41,079 nt of DNA. It comes from Chara braunii. Taxonomy: Eukaryota; Streptophyta; Charophyceae; Charales; Characeae. The position numbers were made by a program, and so were the translations under genes. Shown here piece after piece: positions 33,229-41,079 of the stretch. Location of the stretch: assembly GCA_003427395.1 (NCBI GenBank), contig BFEA01000779.1, positions 294,309 to 335,387 of the forward strand, given 5' to 3'. Positions within the stretch are counted from its first letter, which is position 1, and each line of letters opens with the position of its first letter. Below the pieces are notes generated by a model that did no database searches, had not been told where the DNA came from, and was given only the letters and a program-made list of their open reading frames with translations.

Positions 33229-35278
33229 GCAATGACAACGTGGCTGGTTGGCATTATTTCTTATTGGTTTGAGGTAACTGGACGTGGGTGCAGGAGGGTT
33301 TGCTTGGTTTTTGCGCACGAGGTTTAAGTGATAACGCATTTGTTATCGACCGGACGAAGCAGTGTTGTAGCTGACCGTGACCGTAGAATTCGAGGGTAGC
33401 AGGGAGATTGTGTTTGCGTGTTTTAGCCGTTCCGGCTTGGTGTGGAAGGCGTCATTGTGTTATGTATATACACTCGGCCTACAGAAAGGCCGGATCTGCA
33501 CAGTTCCGTTGTTAAGCTGATGAGACAGGTAAGCAATCTTAGATGGTCACAGCAATTCTCGTTTGGGCTGCCTCGGTATAATGAGGCTTGTTCAGTTTTG
33601 GACGGTGAGTGGTTTAACTTAGCCGTATTTACTAGCCGGCGTACTCGTTCTCTTCTCATTTCACAGCACATTGAAAGGCTTGATATTGCACGACTGCTCG
33701 ATTTAAACGTGCATGGCATTCTCTTTTCTAGTCGGTGTTCGTAGTCCTCATTTCACAGCCCAACACTCATTTCACAGCACGTTAAAGATTATAATGGATG
33801 ACGGCGTGAGTTAAACGTGCATTGCATTGGCGTGGAACTCTTATGTCATTATGTAGGTCTTTAGGTGAGTTTCTCATAATTGACGCATAGGACATCAGGG
33901 CCCCTATCCCCGTGAATGTGAATTAGTTCCTTCTCTTGGCTGTGCGCTACTCGTACGCCGGTAATGTTTGGTCATTTCGGGGGAAACTAGATTTATTTGT
34001 GTGTCGAGTGCTATTTCGTAATTCCCCAGTTTCTTGTTTTGGCCTTGACGTTGTGGTATTCAAATCTGTTGTTGGCTTGGCACCAGTTCTGAGGATGCCT
34101 TCTCATGATGATGATTGTACCCCTTGTTCATATCCTTCTCCTTGTCTGCTGTACTTTCTGTGTTTGTCTGCTGTAACTCGCCCTTTCCGCGTAAATCCGT
34201 TCTGTGTGGGCATTTGCATTCCCCTTCTCGTTTGTTTCGTTTTGTGATCCTTTTTACGTAAACTCCTGGAGTAACTAAAATTTGTGTGCATCTGTATTTC
34301 CTTCCTCGTTTGTTTTCGACGTTTTGGTCGTCGTGATTGTGATTCTCCGAATGATGCCGAATTTTGTTGTCTTCTTGCCTTGCGCTCGTGTTGTGAGGTT
34401 GGTTTCTGGAAAGTATCGATGTGACAAGGCTGATGGTTTGTTTGGCGGGGTCGATCGTAAGCGTGGTTTGAACTGTGGATTGGCTGTCCTGCGCAGTCTA
34501 TTGCCTCTCTTGGTTTGTTTAATCTTTGTCGTTGGATAGAATTACTCGTCCGTGTCTGGACAAATGAGCTTGGCCGCTAAAATGTGCTACTCGGGCTCTC
34601 ATAACTGCTAGACTGCGTGACTGTCCTGAAACTTCATTGGATTGTCGTTGTACTTGGAAAACGTTTGGCTTGTTGTGCTGTCCTAATGTGTCGGTAAGAC
34701 ACACGAGTTGTCTGGCTGTGCTCTGGTTCCTGTCTGGCTGTGCTCTGGTTCCTGTCTTTCTTGATCGTTTGTTCAATCCCGGTGTCTGTACTGCAGTCTT
34801 GCCGTCGGCTGGTTTCTTGAGCTGGTTGTTTTAACCTTGCTGGTAGTCTCCTTACCTGGACGTGGATTCCTGTCGAGCTTCGAGTGTCGTGGCTGATCTC
34901 GCTTGATTTAGTTCAGTGCTGGTTGGACGTGCCTCGTTAATGTCTTCAGGAGTGCTTTTTTGGCTGGTATTGTTGAAGCCTCAAAATTATGAACGAGGTG
35001 TAATTATGTTGTATTCTTGACTATGAATTGGCTTTGCTGTTGCCAGTTCGATGGTGTCTTGTCTGTGTTGATAACTCGCTCTTGGTTTACGTCTGGCGTT
35101 TGGCCATCTCACGTGGTCGTTTTTGCTGTCGTTTTTTTTTACGTCTGTTTGTGTCGGAGATCTGCTTGGTTTCCTTCGAGTGTAGGTATCTCTTTTCATG
35201 GTGCAACTCTTTTCTGTTGTTTTGTCCCCTAGACGTCTGGTTGGCTATATGCCAGTCTGACTGGTTGTCGTATGCCCC
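33229..35278. other. Beta-tubulin 3' flank and gene-free stretch
   Basis: The tubulin 3' UTR must start here, but no polyadenylation signal can be fixed. The rest is T/G-rich with short duplications: 'ctcatttcacagca' three times at 33655-33780, a 22-bp tandem 'ggctgtgctctggttcctgtct' at about 34713-34758, and a diverged pair near 34196-34330. No protein gene was recognised. Confidence 0.5.
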
Positions 35279-35541
35279 CTATGAACAGCTACCGAACCGC
35301 TTAAACCTACCCGACCTTGAAACCTACCCGACCTTTAAACCTACCCGTCTTCAGCCGAATGCAACGTACGGCTATGAACAGCTGCCGAACCTCGTTCTTA
35401 AATCTACCCGACCTTAAAACCTACCCGTCTTCAGCCGAATGCAACGTACCGGTAATTATAGGCTGTATTTGGGGCAACTCTGATAATCTAGATACACCAA
35501 TAATGACCGACCGTACGTTGTATTCGGTTAAATGCGGGTAG
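35279..35541. repeat. Tandem repeat (about 93 bp) with an inverted end copy
   Basis: Two units, 35279-35371 and 35372 to about 35451, each begin 'ctatgaacagct(a/g)ccgaacc' and end 'cttcagccgaatgcaacgta'. Inside them a 16-bp subunit 'aaacctacccgacctt' recurs three and two times. The unit end appears inverted at 35511-35541 (ccgtacgttgtattcgg), giving a short foldback around a 60-70-bp loop. Confidence 0.82.
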
Positions 35542-35544
35542 TCT

Positions 35545-37400
35545 TGCGCTTCCTGAACGTTGCTCTACTTGTTTGATCCGACGACGTGGGCTGTGTATCG
35601 TTCTTGGATACAGATCGCGGGGTGTAGACTTTTCTGGCCTCTGAACGCTTTCATCACTGCCCACCTAATAGTCGCTGCTGACAGGGTCTAGCCTATTTTT
35701 CCTGTGGAAGACCATGAAAGTAAGGCGAGATGAATTGGCGAAGAGGGATCTTGACGTTGTGGTCGGATTTTTCTGCTGGTCTTCGGAATTGTATTAGACC
35801 AGGGTCATGGGTAGAAATATTTTATGGAATTTTTTTTGTACTGTGGTGGCTGCATGTTGACTCTGCTATCAGGCCCGCTCTTATTTGTGTTGCTTTCGAA
35901 AAACTTGTGACATCACTAGATGGCGAGTACGTTGTGAAAGCAAATTTTGTACTCTAGCGTGTGCTTATTGGCATTGGTGATTGTTGTCCAAAACCCGTGG
36001 ATGGACTGGTGTGTGGAGTACCGCCGACACTAACGAGCAAATTGAAAGTTCAAATCGCCTCGGTAGATCGGCATTGACGAATGAAGGGGAACACCCTTGA
36101 TGCCGAACGGTTTTTAGCTGTTCCGATTTCACGTGTTGATTCCAGAGCGAGAAACGGTAGTAGACAAGTGCAGCGCTGCATAACCTGTGAGAATTGTAAT
36201 CGTGTTCCAGAGCGAGAATTGGTAGGAGGGTTACATAAAATCTGATGTTGCTTTCGGGAAAAAAATGATTAAATAGGGTTGGTGTACTTCTGAGTGAGTT
36301 CGTGCTGGTGCCTGCATGCGCGTTAGGACGTGCGACCTGAGAGGTCGAAGCATTCACCTAGTTTCGCAGAGGTTGGTGGTGTGAATTGCTAGAGGCATTT
36401 ATGTTTGATGCGACTGTCCACATCGCTGTAGGACGTTTTGAATATCTGCAGCGATGTTGCCTGCAGCCACCCGGCCTGTGTTCTGCTTTGCCTGGGATGA
36501 GAAATTCTTAACCTCATTGGCTTTTTTAGAGGCTAGAAAATTGGCTATCCGAGGCCCATGAATGAATTCCGAGGGGTAGCTCTTCCGGGTCACAGCATCT
36601 ATTGCTGTGCACGTTATTCTGACGTCATTATTGCGATAGTCCGAAATCTGTATGCTAGGGACCTTCATGCTAGGGACCTTTAAGCGATGTTCCTCTTCGC
36701 TTCTTTCGATATGAGATAGCTGGCAGTTGGGAAGTACTACTTTGGACTGCGACCCTAAACTTTCCCTGGAAGTGGGTAGACAGTGATGTGGGCCCTCCCT
36801 GCGATTTCGTGCGATGCAGTGCATTGTTCGTGTGAATGCCGTCTGAACCCATCCCAGTCGACCCCACGTGGCGCACCTGTTCTGCCGGATCTTGTCCTTT
36901 CGAACGTCTACGGAAGGCAGGAGGTACCTTTTCCTTCCTTTTTCTTGAACATCTCTGAGCCTTCGTTGGAGACCATCGGCGTGTGTCATCTGTAGAGGAA
37001 AACATAGGAAGCGGGATGAAAACCAAGGAACCGGGAGAACGGAATCTCGCTGCAGGACCCCACCCACTCGTACGGAACTCCCAGAAGGGCGTCTGGAGGT
37101 TTTTATATCGCTTTTGCAGTGTTACCATGTGTGCTGCAGCTGGCACACATCCTTTTGAAAACGAGTGAGGGCTGTGGAAGTGGTTCTGTGTTGTAGGTCA
37201 CTGGGACAACATAGCTCGGTGTTGTTAATGGCTTGGCTGGGTGGTGGGTAGGGCGTAATGGGACGTCGGTGTGTTGCTTGTGGCTGGGGTAACGGTGCGG
37301 TTTCAAAACAGTTTTGGTGGAGCACACCAGCATTAGAGTGACGTTTGTTTACGGACCACGTTCTGGCAGTACGCTTCTGTGCGGTCTGGCAATTCTAAGA
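35545..37400. other. No gene recognised
   Basis: Mixed composition. A 222-codon minus-strand frame (36399-37067) is the longest, but it overlaps a 158-codon frame, has no recognisable motif and shows no splice context, so I leave it uncalled. A 14-bp duplication 'atgctagggacctt' occurs near 36650-36680. Confidence 0.4.
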
Positions 37401-37402
37401 AA

Positions 37403-37419
37403 AACGCACGTTGATGATT
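37403..37419. repeat. Target-site duplication, left copy (U6 retropseudogene)
   Basis: aacgcacgttgatgatt matches 37549-37565 at 16 of 17 positions. It lies beyond the A-rich tail of the minus-strand U6 copy. Confidence 0.75.
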
Positions 37420-37444
37420 TGAATTGTTTTGTGTTGTTTTCCCG

Positions 37445-37550
37445 AAATTTGGGCCATTTCTCGATTTATGCGTGTCATCCTTGAGTGGGCCGGGGCCATG
37501 GTAATCTTCATTCTCTGTATCGTTCCAATTTTAACGGATGTCGCGAAGAA
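37445..37550 (-). pseudogene. U6 snRNA retropseudogene
   Basis: On the minus strand the sequence matches plant-type U6 along its length: 'ACATCCG', 'AAAATTGGAACGATACAGAG', 'CATGGCCCC', 'AAGGATGACACGCATAAATC' and 'GAGAAATGG.CCAAATTT'. U6 is the catalytic spliceosomal RNA, with an ACAGAGA box and an AGC triad. Here the ACAGAGA box is intact, but three bases are inserted after it, the AGC triad reads ACC, and the CUGCGC stretch is replaced by a longer CGGCCCACU. The 5' stem is altered, and no T-run terminator follows. Instead there is an A-rich tail (gggaaaacaacacaaaacaa). A 17-bp direct repeat flanks the unit. All this fits an RNA copy inserted by a LINE-type machinery, not a working gene. Confidence 0.88.
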
Positions 37551-37565
37551 CGCACGTTGACGATT
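37549..37565. repeat. Target-site duplication, right copy (U6 retropseudogene)
   Basis: aacgcacgttgacgatt abuts the 5' end of the U6 copy and overlaps its first bases. One mismatch to the left copy. Confidence 0.75.
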
Positions 37566-38158
37566 CCTATATGAGCAGTGATCTCAGGTCTTAGGAGAGA
37601 ACTGTAAGGTGCGATTCTTCGGTGTTGGGTCACCTGTCATAAGAACATTCCAGTGGGTGGGCTTTCGTACCAATGGGTCTCTCGGAGTATTTAGTTCTGT
37701 GGGCTCCCTCTTGAAACTAACACAAGAGGAAACAAACAGATCTCCTGTTTAAACAAACACGCCAGAGTAAACAGGTTGCCTGTTCACTTCAGATGTTCCC
37801 TTTTGGTTTTCGTTTGGTATTGATGCTGCTAGACTAAGACGCCGCTAGCTCCCCTCCGGGAAGACCACCTATTGGTGGGGAGTGACACCACGCTGGAAAC
37901 CTTGTCCAGCGTCCCACCTCCAAAAGCTTGGCCTGAACTGGGGTTCGATCTGCCAGCATTGATTGCCCTGGGGACCCAGGGGATGTCCTGAGCGGGTGAT
38001 TCCCAGGCCCTGTGAACCCTTCGGTCTTTCGTGAAGAGAAGGAACCCTCGTCGTGAGTGTGCCACAGTGGAGTTTTAATTAGTTTGTACACATGCCTGAT
38101 GAGGGCGTGTTTCTGATCGGTGGAAGACTGACGTTGCCAACCCCTTTGTGAACGCACT
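37566..38158. other. No gene recognised
   Basis: Contains a tRNA-B-box-like word (ggggttcgatctgcc near 37942) without a matching tRNA fold, and short overlapping minus-strand frames without motifs. Confidence 0.4.
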
Positions 38159-38280
38159 GACTTTTCTTTAAGCCTGTGCTCAACCGGTGACGGTTCTTAA
38201 AAGACAGTACGCACTCTAGACTTTTCTTTAGGCCTGTGCTCAACCGGTGGCGGTTCTTTAAAGACAGTACCCACCAGTGG
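38159..38280. repeat. 61-bp tandem pair
   Basis: Units at about 38159 and 38220 share 'gacttttcttta(a/g)gcctgtgctc', 'aaccggtg(a/g)cggttctt' and 'aagacagtac'. Confidence 0.88.
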
Positions 38281-38423
38281 TTACCGAAAAGAGACAGGGT
38301 CACGAAGTGTTAGTCATAGGTTCTGGCGTGATCCGTTGAGGTGGTCCTTGCGCACGCTTGCTCGTATGACGAAGGTTCCCTCTCCCACCAGATGGTCCGT
38401 TGTTTACATTTCTGTGGTGAGGT

Positions 38424-38527
38424 GCTTTTCCACGCTGTGTACATGTGAACGGGTTTTCCACGGTGTGTGTACATGTGAGCGGCTTCTGTGTACATGTGAG
38501 ATGCTTTTCCACGCTGTGTGTACATGT
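38424..38527. repeat. Short tandem repeat around 'gtgtgtacatgtga'
   Basis: Four imperfect copies of 'tgcttttccacgctgtgtgtacatgtga', with lengths varying between copies. Confidence 0.85.
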
Positions 38528-39730
38528 GCCAAAACTCTTTTGTTAAAATTCACGAACTCGAATCTAGATGGTTTAGAAGTAGAATTTATCTGAAAGTCGT
38601 TTCATCAGAGAGCTCAACGAAGACGGGAGTTCTTTGCATACACTGTGAAACCCACCTGTATATACCGGTTGATGCTGCGGTTAATGCGGTAGCCGAATCG
38701 GTATGTCCTGACGTTCAATTCATTCGACCGGGGTCAAAAAATGCAGTAGGTTGGCAATATGGGTGGACCCGGCGGTATATGAAAGATGGGGTAGGACTTG
38801 GCTATATGGGCAGCTGCCTCTGGATGCTGCTGCGTACCCAGGTGAAGTGGAGAAGGGTAATGTGCTTTTGAGTGCATTTGATGGCCATGGTTCTCTCAGG
38901 GTAGTGCCTTGAGTGCATTTGATTGACATGGTTCTCTCAGGGTATATGTGCTTGGGGTGCATTTGATGGCAATGGTTCTCACATTTTTGGCTGCAGCCTT
39001 CTGAAGTCTGGAGGTTTGTGGAAGCCCATGCGAAGAGGTTCGTTGTATAACGGGGTTCACTGTATAACGGGGTTTGCAGTGGGGCTAAGTTATGTGATAA
39101 GAATATGTTTGCGTTATGGGTAGTAGTGGAAGATGACGTCAGTGTGTGTATGTGTCCTTGGCAAGGGGCGGCGGACAAAGCCTCTCCAATTGCGCTGAGA
39201 TTGTCATGGGCACATAGTTGAAGCCTTGCCGGTTCTGAGGGCTGAGCTCAGGTTTCAGTTGCTTCTTTTCTGGTATCATTGGTTATGGTGTTGGGATTGG
39301 TCCATTATGAAGTTTCTTATAAAATTGCAGGCATCGTAGGTGATAGTGTGAATTTCCGCTCGTGGAGCTGTGAGGACTGGTGCATTTAACAAATGACATA
39401 TTATACCATGTGTTAAGCCACCAGTACTTGGCCCAGCTATCGGCCGCGGGTGATTCCCGTTAACGCACCGGTAGTTGTGTGCTTCGGGCCGCCGAACCAC
39501 AATGGGTGGAAGCGCCAGCCAAATCAAAACGAAACATCCCTGACGGCTTGGCGAAACTTGGTGCGCAGGGGTTATTCCAGCTCGGCATCAATAGCTGGGC
39601 TAAGTACTGGTTTTAACCTAATAAGCATTAAACCTACCATGTGATATGACATGGGTGGGCGGGGTACTGTTGTGTAACCAGGCCATTTTGGTGGGCGCAC
39701 GGGCGCACTCGTCACACACAGACTCACCCA
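38528..39730. other. No gene recognised; short repeats
   Basis: Holds three imperfect copies of a unit of about 50 bp, 'gagtgcatttgatggcatggttctctcagggta', at about 38870-38980, and a duplicated 'tgtataacggggtt' at 39043-39075. A 117-codon plus-strand frame (38518-38871) has no recognisable motif. Confidence 0.45.
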
Positions 39731-39737
39731 CACACAA

Positions 39738-39765
39738 CGATAGATAAATAGATAGAGATAGATAA

Positions 39766-39796
<31 letters not shown>
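39738..39796. repeat. (GATA)n/(GA)n microsatellite
   Basis: Degenerate gata/aata repeats grading into (ga)n. Confidence 0.92.
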
Positions 39797-40944
39797 ATTG
39801 TAGCCGGTGGTGTTTTTTTTCCTGTTGCAAAGGTGTTAATTCTAGATGGGTTCGGTGGGCTTGGCCTGCCCGTTTTTCGAACTTTCTTATTGTGATGCAA
39901 GGATGTGAGTCTGACGGCAGGTTCTCGTTTGGTAGAGGTGGGCGGGTGTGTTTGTGGTTTCCGTCTGTTCTCTCAGGCGCGATAGCGAAGGAGACGCTGG
40001 CCTGTATTTAACTGTTATTGATGTTACGGTCAATTTCGACGAGTGATGGGATCTTCATGGATCTGCTTCTGTCGTATTCCTGTGACTGGCCTCAAAAATA
40101 AATGAAGAAAGGGTGAGTTTTATTTTGACATATCTCGGTACGGACCCAGTGTCTAGCAGGTGCAGCTTCCAACCAATAGAACGAAGCTGTCAGTTGGGGG
40201 CGGAACTCGATTCTGCTCTCTTATCATTCTTCTGGACATGGATCTGGGGAATGATGTTTCTTCAACAGAAAAGAAAAGAAAAGAAAGAACATTTCTTTAA
40301 CTGGAAGAGAATAGAGTCCTTAGGGCATATACTTGTGCTAGGACTTTTTTTAACTAGACTCTGGGGCAAGTCAGATACGTCCAGGTTTCGCTTTAACTAG
40401 GACTGTATGCATTAAGGAAGAAGGTGCTGCGAGTATGCCCTTAGACGGGCCCTCTTGTGCACTCGAACATCCTGGGTTGGGGGGCCCTCTTGGACGAATT
40501 GTGTCTGTGCAATGTCAGGTCTGAAGCTTCATGGTCCGTATACGAAGTGGGGGCTGACATTGAGCGCCAGTGGTCATCTTGAGGACGTGGTCGTGGGGCC
40601 CTTTCCAGCGTCTAAAAAGGAAAGTGGTTGTTGTGCACCTTTGAGCCTCGCTTTCTTACACTGGTTTCTTCTGGCCCGTGGGTTACAGGACCGTTGTCAG
40701 GGTTTGGCCTTGACAAGGCCAGTTATTAGTGGACACTTTCCACGCGAAGCGTTTCGGTATTTTTGACGTCTTGCAACTCTTTTCTGCCTATATGCTGGCA
40801 TGCATGTACGTCCGTGTTTTCTATTCTCAATTTCTCATTGTTCAAAAATGGGAGTGAAGAATGCTGTTCGTTAACTGCTGGTGCTCGGCATAGTAGGCTT
40901 GGTCCCCCTGGTTAATATTTGCGGGGTATTTGGCCACAACCGGT

Positions 40945-40945
<1 letters not shown>
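39797..40945. other. No gene recognised
   Basis: Short frames only, without motifs, on either strand. A small 'aaaagaaaagaaaagaaag' run occurs near 40270. Confidence 0.4.

Positions 40946-40981
<36 letters not shown>
40946..40981. repeat. (GT)n microsatellite
   Basis: An uninterrupted dinucleotide run near the right end of the window. Confidence 0.95.
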
Positions 40982-40982
<1 letters not shown>

Positions 40983-41079
40983 TGGTGCGAAAATAGGCGC
41001 TTTGTTCACCTTCTTCACTCTAATTACTGGAGGTTTTTGGGGAAAACCTACGTGGGGAACCTTTTGGGCTTGGGATGCT

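Noticed and set aside
35300-35430. Interstitial telomere repeat (cctaaa-like words)
   Set aside because: The 16-bp unit aaacctacccgacctt only superficially resembles CCCTAAA and has the wrong period.
36399-37146. 222-codon and 158-codon minus-strand frames
   Set aside because: They overlap in different frames, have no recognisable motif and no splice context. Chance frames are likely.
37930-37960. Second tRNA B-box-like word (ggttcgatctgcc)
   Set aside because: No cloverleaf can be folded around it.

Overview
This is a 41-kb piece of a repeat-rich eukaryotic nuclear genome. The best-supported gene is a plus-strand beta-tubulin at 30263-33228. It has three exons of 394, 270 and 671 nt, joined by GT-AG introns at Gly132 (phase 1) and Phe222 (phase 1), and encodes 444 aa. 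As I recall, these intron positions and the 394/270 exon sizes are those of land-plant beta-tubulins. Together with an initiator-tRNA-Met-type LTR primer-binding site and a plant-like U6 relative, they point to a streptophyte (green alga or plant). The long introns and dense repeats would suit a large charophyte genome such as Chara, but the species is an inference.

Layout. 1-1291: purine-rich, low-quality sequence and the edge of a minus-strand LTR retrotransposon (LTR 982-1291, primer-binding site 969-980). 2521-8700 (minus strand): the decayed coding region of a large mobile element. Read in order it shows a ParB/sulfiredoxin-like part, a beta-class DNA-methyltransferase-like part (motif IV-like before motif I-like), a Ser/Gly-rich linker and a Ulp1/C48 SUMO-protease domain. 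Stops, frameshifts and tandem duplications interrupt it. 8950-12150: GC-rich DNA with a CpG-dense 18-bp minisatellite that changes orientation. 12525-18413 (plus strand): three more coding blocks, namely an unknown frame with two internal stops, an intact unknown 224-aa ORF, and a decayed DUF7869-type transposase-like gene. 19325-20536 (minus strand): a decayed acidic/basic low-complexity protein. 20770-29800: AT-rich or simple-sequence DNA with several tandem duplications, a 946-base assembly gap and no convincing gene. 29800-33440: beta-tubulin with its probable promoter. 33440-41079: no recognisable protein gene, but a minus-strand U6 snRNA retropseudogene (37445-37550) with a 17-bp target-site duplication and an A-rich tail, plus many short tandem repeats.

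The most interesting content is the 2.5-18.4 kb block: two divergent coding arrays around a minisatellite core, possibly the remains of one very large transposable element carrying DNA-modification-like and SUMO-protease-like domains. Domain names there come from motif reading by eye and need profile searches. The tubulin and U6 calls are firm.
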